A stretch of 64,000 nucleotides of DNA from Ruminococcus sp. (lineage in GTDB: Bacteria; Bacillota; Clostridia; Oscillospirales; Ruminococcaceae), in the NCBI RefSeq assembly GCF_019417665.1, contig NZ_DXUU01000008.1:1-64000 (forward strand), given 5' to 3'. The notes below the pieces were generated by a model, which had not been told where the DNA came from, searched no databases, and worked only from the letters and a program-made list of their open reading frames with translations. Positions 7,639 through 16,350 of the stretch are shown here, in pieces. The translations under genes were made by a program, and so were the position numbers. Position 1 is the stretch's first letter. Each line of letters starts with the position of its first letter.

Positions 7639-9297
7639 ATGGACAAAGTACAAGCAGACCGACTGATCCTGCAATACCAGACCCGCATTTTCGGCTTTGC
7701 CATGTCGAAGCTGCGCAGCTACACCGAAGCAGAAGAACTTGCCGCCGATATTGTCAGCGAGGTATATCATTCTTTTCTCGCCGCAGAGCAGATCACCAAC
7801 CCGGACGGCTATGTCTATCGCATTGCCTGCAATGTCTATGCAAGGCATATCCGGCAGCTGACACATGTCAGCACAGTTGATATTTCTGATATGGTACTCC
7901 CCTGCCACGATGATACACAGGAGCATCTGGAACAGAACGAAACAATTCAGCAGCTCCGTCGGGATATCGGTTTTCTCTCTGACCGGCAGCGTACCATTGT
8001 CTATCTGCACTACTACAAGAAAAAGACAGCAGCGGAAATTGCGGCAACATTGGGGATCTCTCCCGGCACGGTAAAGTGGCATCTGTCGGACGCAAGAACC
8101 ACGCTAAAGGAGGATTTGGTTATGACACAGCAAACAACTGACCTGACCGTCAACCCCATCCGGTTTACTTCCACGGGGCACAATGGCTCTGCCGGGACAA
8201 CCGGTGATACCCAGGATATGTTTGACACCAGACTCAAACAGAATATTGCCTGGTGCTGTTACTTCACACCTCACACTGTAGAAGAAATTGCACGAGCCCT
8301 CAGTGTGCCGTCTGTCTATATTGCAGACAATGTACAGAAGCTGGAGGAATACGGCTATCTCGACCGCATAGACAAGAGCAAGAATCCGAAGTTCCGTACC
8401 AATATGGTAATTTATGACGATCGGATTCCGGATAAAGCGCAATCCCTTTGCTTCGAGGCGGCAAAAAAGCTCTGTGATGAGCTGTACCCGGCAATTTTCC
8501 ATGCTTTTGATCAGGCAGAGGATAACTGGGGCTTCGCCTGTGACGGCAATGACAAAAACTTTATGAAGTACACCCTTGTGATGCTGTGTACACGGTATCT
8601 TTTTTACCACGGTGATTCCCAAAAATGGCAGAAGTTTTATCAGACCTATTCTGTCAAACGACCGGACGGCGGTGATTTCATTGCCCATGCAAATGTTTCT
8701 GACGACTGTCATATGACAATCGAGCCATCAGAATGCACAAATCCTTATGATAAATACCCCTATGTCATCTGCGGCTATATGCAGCGATATGATACAAATA
8801 GTGATATGCTGAATGAACAGGTCAATTGTCGCTTTGCAGATCGTCTGGTGGACTGGCGCGACAATTGCTCTGAGGATTGGGAATCGCTGTACCGCTACAT
8901 CAAAAACCAGAACAACAAGTCTGTCCTGACACCAGAAGAATACAAACGACTTTGTGACAAGGGCTATCTGGCAGATGACAATGTACAGGTGATGACATAT
9001 GTTTGCAACGAAAAACCAACCTGGAATCACATCATACAACTGCTGCATACAAAATGCCATGTACCGGAATCTATCCGGAGTTTTAGCAAAGCATTTGATG
9101 CAAAGAAATATGCGCTGCAAAAGGAACAGCATCCCAAACACATTCAGCCGATTATCCGTCAATATTGCACGGAAGCACTAGGCAGCGCTGAAATTATTCC
9201 CTATGTCATTGAGGAAATGCTTCACCGTGGTATGCTCCAGCCCCTGACGGCGGTACAGAAAAAGGCGGTATTCAGTATTCTCGTTTATCAAAAGTAA
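7639..9297 (+). CDS. ECF-type sigma-70 factor with long C-terminal extension
   Basis: A 552-residue protein. Residues 5-75 fit sigma region 2 and residues 105-157 fit sigma region 4, whose helix-turn-helix includes TAAEIAATLGISPGTVKWHL. These would direct RNA polymerase to a specific promoter set. Unlike a classic ECF factor (about 180 residues), it continues for almost 400 more residues after a Thr/Gly-rich linker (about 163-195). A second winged-helix-like segment lies at about 200-255 (TVEEIARALSVPSVYIADNV), followed by about 300 residues I do not recognise. No anti-sigma gene is adjacent, so the extension may sense the signal itself. ATG 7639 has GGAGG at 8 bases; the upstream open frame lacks a ribosome site. 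Confidence 0.85.
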   Translation: MDKVQADRLILQYQTRIFGFAMSKLRSYTEAEELAADIVSEVYHSFLAAEQITNPDGYVYRIACNVYARHIRQLTHVSTVDISDMVLPCHDDTQEHLEQNETIQQLRRDIGFLSDRQRTIVYLHYYKKKTAAEIAATLGISPGTVKWHLSDARTTLKEDLVMTQQTTDLTVNPIRFTSTGHNGSAGTTGDTQDMFDTRLKQNIAWCCYFTPHTVEEIARALSVPSVYIADNVQKLEEYGYLDRIDKSKNPKFRTNMVIYDDRIPDKAQSLCFEAAKKLCDELYPAIFHAFDQAEDNWGFACDGNDKNFMKYTLVMLCTRYLFYHGDSQKWQKFYQTYSVKRPDGGDFIAHANVSDDCHMTIEPSECTNPYDKYPYVICGYMQRYDTNSDMLNEQVNCRFADRLVDWRDNCSEDWESLYRYIKNQNNKSVLTPEEYKRLCDKGYLADDNVQVMTYVCNEKPTWNHIIQLLHTKCHVPESIRSFSKAFDAKKYALQKEQHPKHIQPIIRQYCTEALGSAEIIPYVIEEMLHRGMLQPLTAVQKKAVFSILVYQK

Positions 9298-9300
9298 AAC

Positions 9301-9311
9301 CACTATATAGA
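9301..9311. repeat. CACTATATAGA repeat, copy 2 (downstream of the sigma gene)
   Basis: Identical to the word at 7601-7611 and placed 3 bases after the sigma-factor stop codon, before the terminator. The core ACTATATA also occurs in the ABC transporter promoter at 4787-4794. Confidence 0.4.
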
Positions 9312-9320
9312 ATGCAAAAA

Positions 9321-9353
9321 ACCTGCGAGGGAGCAATTTCCCTTGCAGGTTTT
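9321..9353 (+). terminator. Intrinsic terminator between convergent sigma and gpmI genes
   Basis: ACCTGCGAGGGA pairs with TCCCTTGCAGGT (12 bp, one G-T wobble) around a 6-base loop. T-runs follow on the plus strand and, from the upstream A-run, also on the minus strand, so it should work both ways. Confidence 0.88.
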
Positions 9354-9373
9354 CTCACATGATGTTATATCAA

Positions 9374-10891
9374 TTATGCAAACAGGCTCTTACCAGTCAT
9401 TTCAGCCGGCTGCGGCAGTTCCATTGCTTCCAGCATAGTTGGTGCAATATCTGCCAGCACGCCGCCCTCACGAAGAGGCTTGTCCATACCCACTACAACA
9501 AACGGTACCGGGTTTGTGGTGTGTGCTGTGAACGGTGAACCGTCCTGTTCATACATCTTGTCTGCATTGCCGTGATCAGCAGTGATGAACGCCACGCCAC
9601 CCTTTGCCAGGATAGCGTCCACCATGCGTCCTACGCAGGTATCCACAGCTTCTACCGCAGCCTTTGCTGCATCGAAAATACCTGTGTGGCCTACCATGTC
9701 GCAGTTTGCATAGTTCAGGATAATGGCATCATACTTGTCACTTGCGATGGCTTCTACTACCTTGTCAGTTACCTCATAGGCACTCATTTCCGGCTTCAGG
9801 TCAAAGGTCGGCACATCCGGGCTCTGTACCAAAATACGGTCTTCGCCCTCAAAAGTCTTTTCCTCGCCACCGTTGAAGAAGAAAGTAACGTGAGCATACT
9901 TCTGAGTCTCTGCAATACGCAGCTGTGTCTTGCCACACTTGCTTACATATTCACCGAATGTCATGTGCAGTTCTTCCGGCGGATAAGCTACAGAAACATT
10001 GGGCATCGAAGCGTCATACTGTGCCATGCAGACAAACTGTACCGGGAAGAAGCCGTTTCTGCGCTCAAAACCGCTGAATTCCGGATCTACAAAGCAGCGT
10101 GTCAGCTGTCTTGCACGGTCAGGACGGAAATTAAAGAAGATCATGCTATCTCCCGGCTTTACCGTACCATCCTGATCCAGAACTGTGGGCAGCATGAATT
10201 CATCAGTAATATCCTTTGCATAGCTATCCTCAATTGCCTGTACCGAGTCAGCCTGGGTCTGTACACCCTCACCGTAAACCATGGCTGCATATGCCTTTTC
10301 CACACGATCCCATGCGTTGTCACGATCCATTGCATAGTAACGGCCGGAAATGGTAGCCACCTTACCTACGCCGATCTCCTGCATCTTTGCTGCTGCTTCC
10401 TTCATGAAGCCCGCAGCAGATGCCGGCGGCTCGTCACGACCATCCAGGAATGCGTGTACATAGACCTTGGGCAGTCCTTTTTTCTTTGCCATTTCCAACA
10501 GCCCATATAGATGAGACATATGGCTGTGCACACCGCCCGGAGACAGCAGACCCATCAGGTGCAGAGCAGTTCCCTTTTCCTTGCAAGCATCCATTGCCGC
10601 AGAAAGTGCCGGATTGGAGAAGAAAGTGCCGTCCTCAATGTCCTTTGTGATCTTCACCAGCATCTGATAAACGATCCGTCCGGCACCGATGTTCGTATGA
10701 CCAACCTCAGAGTTGCCCATCTGACCGTCCGGCAAACCAACATCCAGACCGCTTGCACCGATCAAGGTATGAGGTCCCTTCATATATTCATCCAGATGCG
10801 GCTTTTTAGCTGCACGAATGGCATTGCCGTAATCGTCCTTGTTATAGCCGAAGCCGTCCATAATAATCAGAGCCACAGGTTTTTTACTCAT
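9374..10891 (-). CDS. gpmI: Cofactor-independent phosphoglycerate mutase
   Basis: Interconverts 3- and 2-phosphoglycerate in glycolysis, using two metal ions (usually Mn) and a phosphoserine intermediate. The 505-residue length is normal for the family. Visible features are the first metal-site Asp in IIMDGFG (near residue 12), the catalytic Ser in GQMGNSEVGH (near 61), the DGRD substrate loop and the late ADHGNAD metal motif. Two ATGs lie close (10897 and 10891); the second, MSKKPVAL, has the better spacing from AAAGGA. It is the last gene of pgk-orf-tpiA-gpmI and ends at a bidirectional terminator. Confidence 0.96.
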   Translation of the reverse strand: MSKKPVALIIMDGFGYNKDDYGNAIRAAKKPHLDEYMKGPHTLIGASGLDVGLPDGQMGNSEVGHTNIGAGRIVYQMLVKITKDIEDGTFFSNPALSAAMDACKEKGTALHLMGLLSPGGVHSHMSHLYGLLEMAKKKGLPKVYVHAFLDGRDEPPASAAGFMKEAAAKMQEIGVGKVATISGRYYAMDRDNAWDRVEKAYAAMVYGEGVQTQADSVQAIEDSYAKDITDEFMLPTVLDQDGTVKPGDSMIFFNFRPDRARQLTRCFVDPEFSGFERRNGFFPVQFVCMAQYDASMPNVSVAYPPEELHMTFGEYVSKCGKTQLRIAETQKYAHVTFFFNGGEEKTFEGEDRILVQSPDVPTFDLKPEMSAYEVTDKVVEAIASDKYDAIILNYANCDMVGHTGIFDAAKAAVEAVDTCVGRMVDAILAKGGVAFITADHGNADKMYEQDGSPFTAHTTNPVPFVVVGMDKPLREGGVLADIAPTMLEAMELPQPAEMTGKSLFA

Positions 10892-10915
10892 GTGCATTCG
10901 TTCCTTTCCAAAGAT

Positions 10916-10938
10916 GGGCAGCCATTCTCAGACTGCCC
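10916..10938 (-). other. Hairpin between tpiA and gpmI
   Basis: On the minus strand GGGCAGTC pairs with GGCTGCCC (8 bp, one wobble, 7-base loop). It is followed by ATCTTTGG and then the gpmI ribosome site. With no real T-run it is more likely an mRNA stabilising or processing element than a terminator. Confidence 0.5.
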
Positions 10939-10970
10939 ACGGGATTAATACAATGTTCTTAGCAAAATGC

Positions 10971-11738
10971 TTACTTAGAAGCCTCAGCCAGCAGTACGCC
11001 AAACTTTTCTGCTACCAGAGAAGCACCACCGATCAAACCGCCATCGATATCTTCCTTTGCCAGCAATTCTGCGCAGTTTTTCTCGTTCATGGAACCACCG
11101 TACTGGATGGTCATGCCGTCTGCAATTGCCTTGTCATACAGAGAAGCAACTGTTGCACGAATGAAAGAGCAAACCTCCTGTGCCTGTTCAGCAGTAGCAG
11201 TCTTACCAGTACCGATTGCCCATACCGGCTCATAAGCGATAACAATATTCTGTACCTGTTCTGCGGACAGACCGTGCAGAGCAACCTTTACCTGCTTTGC
11301 GACAACTTCTTCTGTGATACCCAGCTCACGCTCTGCCAGAGTCTCGCCAACGCACAGAATGACAGTCATGCCAGCCTCAATTGCAGCAGTGGTACGCTTG
11401 TTGACAGTTTCATCGGTTTCACCGAAATACTGTCTGCGCTCGGAGTGACCAACGATAACATACTTTACACCCATTTCGGTCAGCATGTCTGCGGAGATCT
11501 CACCGGTGAAAGCGCCGCTCTTCTCGAAGTGTACATTCTCAGCGCCAACTTCAATGTTAGTACCCTCTGTCAGTGCCAGAGCAGTTTCCAGGTTGGTGAA
11601 CGGTACGCAGATGATCACACCGCAGGTCTTGTCAGCTGCGATAGGCTTCAGAGCCTCGATCAATTCCTTGGCTTCTTTGCGATTCTTGTTCATCTTCCAG
11701 TTTCCGGCAATAATTGCCTTTCTCAGTTCCTTATTCAT
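10971..11738 (-). CDS. tpiA: Triosephosphate isomerase
   Basis: Interconverts dihydroxyacetone phosphate and glyceraldehyde 3-phosphate. The 255-residue TIM barrel has all active-site elements: NWKMN (Asn13, Lys15), the electrophilic His in VGHSERR (near 98), the catalytic Glu in AYEPVWAIGTG (near 170) and the phosphate loop YGGSMN near the end. The start has GAGGA 9 bases upstream. It sits between a small membrane-protein gene and gpmI in the glycolytic operon. Confidence 0.97.
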   Translation of the reverse strand: MNKELRKAIIAGNWKMNKNRKEAKELIEALKPIAADKTCGVIICVPFTNLETALALTEGTNIEVGAENVHFEKSGAFTGEISADMLTEMGVKYVIVGHSERRQYFGETDETVNKRTTAAIEAGMTVILCVGETLAERELGITEEVVAKQVKVALHGLSAEQVQNIVIAYEPVWAIGTGKTATAEQAQEVCSFIRATVASLYDKAIADGMTIQYGGSMNEKNCAELLAKEDIDGGLIGGASLVAEKFGVLLAEASK

Positions 11739-11761
11739 TGCAATTTCCTCGTTTCTATGGA

Positions 11762-11968
11762 TTATTCACCATTTTCAGATTTAGAAATATAGTCTCCTTC
11801 TTCATGAGACTCTTTATTGTAGCTGCCGTTATGGCTTCCGATGACAATGCCTTTTGAGAAAGGCATGAGGAGCATTCCTACAGCCAGACCACATAATGCG
11901 CCTAATGTAAACACTGCCACTGGACATTGTGCAGCCCGTTTGATAAGTTCAGCGTTTTTCTTCTGCAT
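11762..11968 (-). CDS. Small single-span membrane protein of unknown function
   Basis: Encodes about 68 residues from the ATG at 11968 (MQKKNAEL). The frame stays open to a TTG at 11989, but that codon overlaps the GAGAAAGG ribosome site, so the ATG is preferred. One hydrophobic span (about residues 18-38, VFTLGALCGLAVGMLLMPF) is followed by a polar, acidic tail. It lies inside the glycolytic operon between pgk and tpiA, 23 bases before tpiA. I do not recognise the family; the shape recalls YtxH-like small proteins, but without their motif. A role linked to glycolysis is only suggested by position. Confidence 0.6.
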   Translation of the reverse strand: MQKKNAELIKRAAQCPVAVFTLGALCGLAVGMLLMPFSKGIVIGSHNGSYNKESHEEGDYISKSENGE

Positions 11969-11995
11969 AAAAGTCACAACCTTTCTCAAGACAAC

Positions 11996-12037
11996 ACAAA
12001 CGGAGGAATACCGATGATGCAGTACCCTCCCGTCTGT
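11996..12037 (-). other. Hairpin between pgk and the small membrane-protein gene
   Basis: On the minus strand ACAGACGGGAGGGTAC can pair with GTATTCCTCCGTTTGT through 16 positions, several of them G-T wobbles, around a 10-base loop. A T-rich stretch (GTTGTCTT) follows. It could be a partial terminator that lowers expression of genes after pgk, or an mRNA processing signal. Confidence 0.5.
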
Positions 12038-12047
12038 TTTTCTTTAA

Positions 12048-13262
12048 TTAGTTCTTGTCAGCAATTGCAGCTACGCCCGGCAGTACCTTGCCTTCCAGAT
12101 ACTCCAGAGAAGCGCCGCCGCCAGTAGAGATATGGCTCATCTTGTCAGCAAATCCCAGCTGCATAACTGCTGCTGCGGAGTCGCCGCCGCCGATGATGGT
12201 AGTTGCATCTGTGTCTGCCAGAGCTTGTGCCACTGCGATCGTGCCCTTGCTCAGGATCGGGTTTTCGAATACGCCCATGGGGCCGTTCCATACAACAGTC
12301 TTTGCAGTCTTCACAGCATCCGCAAACAGAGCCTGTGTCTTTTCGCCGATATCCAGACCCATCTTCTCAGCCGGAATTGTGTGAGAATCAAAAGTCTCTA
12401 CAGCAATTTCTGCATCGATCGGATTCGGGAAATCAGCAGCTGTTACTGTATCTACCGGCAGAAGCAGATCCTTGCCGTTTGCCTTTGCCTTCTCCAGCAT
12501 TTCCTTGCAGTAGTCAATCTTTGTATCGTCAACCAGAGAAGTACCAACCTCATAGCCCTGTGCCTTCAGGAAAGTGTAAGCCATACCGCCGCCGATGATC
12601 AGCGTGTCACACTTTTCCAACAGATTGGAGATAACATTCAGCTTATCTGCAACCTTTGCTCCGCCCAGAATTGCAACGAAAGGACGAACCGGATTCTCAA
12701 CAGCGTTGCCCAGGAACTGGATCTCCTTCTGCATCAGATAACCTACAGCAGTTTCCTTTACATACTCCGTAACACCAACTGTGGAGCAGTGTGCTCTGTG
12801 TGCGCTGCCGAACGCATCCATAACAAATACATCTGCGATAGAAGCCAGATCCTTGCTGAAATCTTCGATGTTCTTTGTCTCTTCCTTGCGGAAACGAGTA
12901 TTTTCCAGAACGATGATCTCGCCGTCCTGCATCTTGTCTACTGCAGCTTTTACGGTATCGTCTACAACAACATCAGACGGAACGAAAGTTACCTTTGCGG
13001 AAACCAGCTCTGCCAGACGTGCAGCAGCTGCCTTCAGAGAGAACTTCTCCTCCGGACCATTCTTCGGCTTGCCCAGGTGAGAGCAAAGAATTACCTTGCC
13101 GCCGTCAGCGACCAGCTTGTTGATGGTGGGCAGTGCAGCCTGGATACGATTGTCATTGGTGATCACGCCGTCCTTCATCGGTACGTTGAAGTCCACACGA
13201 ACCAGTACACGCTTGCCCTTTACATTAATGTCGTCTACAGATACTTTGTTTAACCCTGCCAT
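12048..13262 (-). CDS. pgk: Phosphoglycerate kinase
   Basis: Makes ATP and 3-phosphoglycerate from 1,3-bisphosphoglycerate. The 404-residue protein has the N-terminal substrate motif RVLVRVDFNVPM, the substrate loop SHLGKPKNGPEEKFSL, the hinge region and the C-terminal nucleotide motifs (GGGDSAAAV and STGGGASLEYLEG). The start MAGLNKV at 13262 has GAAAGGA upstream. The frame is open to 13406, but that part lies across the promoter and does not resemble Pgk. First gene of the pgk-orf-tpiA-gpmI operon. A glyceraldehyde-3-phosphate dehydrogenase gene, a common partner, is not in this window. Confidence 0.97.
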   Translation of the reverse strand: MAGLNKVSVDDINVKGKRVLVRVDFNVPMKDGVITNDNRIQAALPTINKLVADGGKVILCSHLGKPKNGPEEKFSLKAAAARLAELVSAKVTFVPSDVVVDDTVKAAVDKMQDGEIIVLENTRFRKEETKNIEDFSKDLASIADVFVMDAFGSAHRAHCSTVGVTEYVKETAVGYLMQKEIQFLGNAVENPVRPFVAILGGAKVADKLNVISNLLEKCDTLIIGGGMAYTFLKAQGYEVGTSLVDDTKIDYCKEMLEKAKANGKDLLLPVDTVTAADFPNPIDAEIAVETFDSHTIPAEKMGLDIGEKTQALFADAVKTAKTVVWNGPMGVFENPILSKGTIAVAQALADTDATTIIGGGDSAAAVMQLGFADKMSHISTGGGASLEYLEGKVLPGVAAIADKN

Positions 13263-13346
13263 ATCATTGACATCCTTTCGTAAGATAGAAATTAACATAT
13301 TGCTGGGAGATCCTGGGATATCCGCAGGTACACCCCATACAATTCT

Positions 13347-13375
13347 ATTATACACGATTTCACATGATTTTGCAA
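13347..13375 (-). promoter_or_regulatory. Promoter of the pgk glycolytic operon
   Basis: On the minus strand TTGCAA (13370-13375), a 17-base spacer and a perfect TATAAT (13347-13352). The transcript would start about 80 bases before the pgk ATG. Confidence 0.85.
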
Positions 13376-13485
13376 GCTTTTCGAAGAGATTTTCCGAAAA
13401 ATCCAAAATTTTATTTTTAGGTGCTACGTTTTTATCAGAAACCGCCAGTTTTGGGGTACGTTCACATACAACAAATATGCGGATT

Positions 13486-16347
13486 TCAAGGTACGATCAC
13501 ACCTGAATTGTTCTCTGTCGGCTGTTTCAGATATGGCTTCAGATATTTTCCTGTATAGGAAGCCGGGCAAGCTGCCACCTGTTCCGGAGTACCGCTGACG
13601 ACAACTGTGCCGCCCCGGTCACCGCCCTCAGGACCCAGATCGACGATCCAATCTGCCACCTTGATCACATTCAGATTATGCTCAATGACCACAACGGTAT
13701 TTCCCGTATCCGTAAGCCGTTGGAGCACCTCCACCAGCCGATGGACATCTGCTGTATGCAACCCTGTGGTCGGCTCATCCAGAATATAAATGGTTTTCCC
13801 CGTGGGGCGCTTGGATAGCTCTGTGGCAAGCTTCACACGCTGTGCTTCACCGCCGGAAAGGGTCGTTGCCGGTTGTCCGATCTTCAGATAGCCCAGTCCC
13901 ACTTCCTGTAGGGTTTTCAGTTTCCTGGCAATCTTGGGATGATTCTCAAAAAAGGTTACGCCCTCATCCACAGTCATTTCCAGCACATCATAGATGGACT
14001 TGTCACGATATTTTACCGCTAGAGTCTCACGGTTATATCGTTTCCCCTTGCAGACCTCGCAGGGCACATAGACATCGGGAAGGAAGTGCATCTCAATGCG
14101 CAGAATACCATCACCCTGGCACGCTTCGCAGCGGCCGCCTTTAATATTGAAGGAAAAACGCCCAGCAGTATAGCCTTTCGCTTTGGCATCATTTGTCTTA
14201 GCGTATAATTCCCGGATATCCGTGAATACGCCGGTATAAGTTGCCGGATTGGAACGAGGTGTCCGTCCAATGGGAGACTGGTCGATATCAATGACCTTAT
14301 CCAAGAACTCCACACCATCCATGTTGTCGAAATCCCCGTGTCTGGTACGTGCTCGGTTGAGCTTCGCAGCCAGATATTTGTGAATGATCTCATTGACTAA
14401 TGAGGATTTTCCGGAACCGGACACGCCTGTCACGCAGGTAAATGCCCCCAGCGGGATCTGTACGTCAATATTTTTCAGATTGTGTTCCTTGGCACCGTGT
14501 ACCGTTAGGAAATGTCCGTTTCCGGGACGGCGTTCCAAAGGCAACGGAATTCGTCTTTTGCCGCTGAGATACTGTCCGGTAATGGATTTTTCACAGGCGA
14601 GAAGTCCCTTGACATCGCCGGAATAAACCACATTGCCGCCGTTGACACCAGCACCAGGTCCGATATCCACCACATAATCTGCGGCGAGAATGGTGTCATC
14701 ATCATGTTCTACCACGATCAGGGTATTCCCCAGGTCCCGCAGGCGTTTCAGGGTTGCGATCAGCTTATCATTGTCACGCTGGTGCAGCCCGATACTTGGC
14801 TCGTCCAGAATATACAGCACGCCCATGAGATAGGAACCGATCTGGGTGGCAAGGCGGATGCGCTGGCTTTCGCCGCCGGAAAGCGTTCCGGCATTACGGG
14901 ACAGAGTCAGATATTCCAGGCCCACATTTTTCAGGAATCCTAAGCGTTCCCGGATCTCCTTAATAATACGCTCTGCAATAAACAGTTCCCGCTGTGTCAG
15001 TTGTAATTGTTCCAGAAATTCCAGTGCGCCAGTGACAGACAATTCCGTTAGTTCAATGATATTCTTGCCGCCGACAGTTACTGCAAGAATCTCCGGTTTC
15101 AGACGTTTTCCATGGCAGACTGGACATGCCACGTCACTCATGACAGCGCTGATATCCTCTTTTGCCCACTCGCCGCCCTCACGGAAACGCCGTTCCAGAT
15201 TGTGGATAACGCCTTCAAAGGGTGCACGATAACCCTCGCTTCTCCCATTCGCCGTAGTACGGTGCAGGAACAATGCATCCTCTCCTGTGCCGTAGAGAAA
15301 CAGATTCAGCTGTTCCTTAGTCAGTTCTTTTACAGGCACATCCAGTGATACTCCATATTTCTGGGAGATAGCGGAATAATACATAAAGGCAATGGAATTT
15401 TCGTCGCTGATATTGCACCAACCAGAAGCCTTAATAGCACCTTGTCGAATGCTCAGATCCCGGTTTGGCACCACTAGTTTCGGATCGATTTCCTGAAATA
15501 CACCCAAACCTGTACAATGAGGACACGCACCGAAGGGGTTATTAAATGAAAACATCCGGGGGGTCAATTCTTCCACAGAAACGCCGTGTTCCGGGCAGGC
15601 GTAGCTCTGGGAAAACAGCATTTCCTCTCCGCCGATGACGTCCACGACCACCAGACCGCCTGTCAGTGCCAAAACTGTTTCCAGGCTATCTGTCAGACGG
15701 GTGCGGATGGTAGGCTTTACCACCAGACGATCTACAATAATTTCAATGGTGTGCTTTTTGTTTTTATCCAGGTTGATCTGTTCCGACAGGTCATACTGAC
15801 TGCCGTCCACCCGGACACGAACATAGCCGGATTTTTTAGCATTTTCCAATGCCTTGACATGCTGTCCCTTTTTTCCTCGAACAATGGGTGCCAACAGCTG
15901 AATCCGTGTTCCTTCTTCCAGTGCCAGAACACGATCCACGATCTCATCTACAGACTGCTGCTTGATTTCCCTGCCGCAGACCGGACAATGGGGAATGCCG
16001 ATACGAGCGTAGAGCAGACGCAGATAGTCATAGATTTCTGTGACAGTACCTACAGTAGAACGGGGATTTTTTGAGGTGGTTTTCTGATCAATGGAAATTG
16101 CCGGAGACAGTCCCTCGATGCTGTCCACATCCGGCTTTTCCATCTGTCCCAAAAATTGCCGGGCGTAAGATGAAAGGCTCTCCATATACCGCCGCTGTCC
16201 GTCTGCAAAAATAGTATCAAAAGCCAGAGAAGATTTTCCTGATCCGGACAAACCAGTCATAACTACCAACTTGTCCCTGGGCAGTTCTACATCAATACTA
16301 TTGAGGTTATTGGCACGTGCACCACGCACCACGATTTTATCTAACAT
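13486..16347 (-). CDS. uvrA: Excinuclease ABC subunit A
   Basis: DNA-damage sensor of nucleotide excision repair: an ABC-type ATPase dimer that loads UvrB at lesions. The 953-residue length is typical. Visible are two ATPase modules, with Walker A GLSGSGKSS near residue 32 and GVSGSGKSS in the second half, both signature motifs (LSGGESQR and LSGGEAQR), and zinc-site cysteines (CPVCG, CPHC, CEAC and CEVC). The start at 16347 lies 3 bases after the uvrB stop, and its ribosome site GGAGGAGG lies within the uvrB end, so the two are translationally linked. Confidence 0.97.
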   Translation of the reverse strand: MLDKIVVRGARANNLNSIDVELPRDKLVVMTGLSGSGKSSLAFDTIFADGQRRYMESLSSYARQFLGQMEKPDVDSIEGLSPAISIDQKTTSKNPRSTVGTVTEIYDYLRLLYARIGIPHCPVCGREIKQQSVDEIVDRVLALEEGTRIQLLAPIVRGKKGQHVKALENAKKSGYVRVRVDGSQYDLSEQINLDKNKKHTIEIIVDRLVVKPTIRTRLTDSLETVLALTGGLVVVDVIGGEEMLFSQSYACPEHGVSVEELTPRMFSFNNPFGACPHCTGLGVFQEIDPKLVVPNRDLSIRQGAIKASGWCNISDENSIAFMYYSAISQKYGVSLDVPVKELTKEQLNLFLYGTGEDALFLHRTTANGRSEGYRAPFEGVIHNLERRFREGGEWAKEDISAVMSDVACPVCHGKRLKPEILAVTVGGKNIIELTELSVTGALEFLEQLQLTQRELFIAERIIKEIRERLGFLKNVGLEYLTLSRNAGTLSGGESQRIRLATQIGSYLMGVLYILDEPSIGLHQRDNDKLIATLKRLRDLGNTLIVVEHDDDTILAADYVVDIGPGAGVNGGNVVYSGDVKGLLACEKSITGQYLSGKRRIPLPLERRPGNGHFLTVHGAKEHNLKNIDVQIPLGAFTCVTGVSGSGKSSLVNEIIHKYLAAKLNRARTRHGDFDNMDGVEFLDKVIDIDQSPIGRTPRSNPATYTGVFTDIRELYAKTNDAKAKGYTAGRFSFNIKGGRCEACQGDGILRIEMHFLPDVYVPCEVCKGKRYNRETLAVKYRDKSIYDVLEMTVDEGVTFFENHPKIARKLKTLQEVGLGYLKIGQPATTLSGGEAQRVKLATELSKRPTGKTIYILDEPTTGLHTADVHRLVEVLQRLTDTGNTVVVIEHNLNVIKVADWIVDLGPEGGDRGGTVVVSGTPEQVAACPASYTGKYLKPYLKQPTENNSGVIVP

Positions 16348-16350
16348 AGA

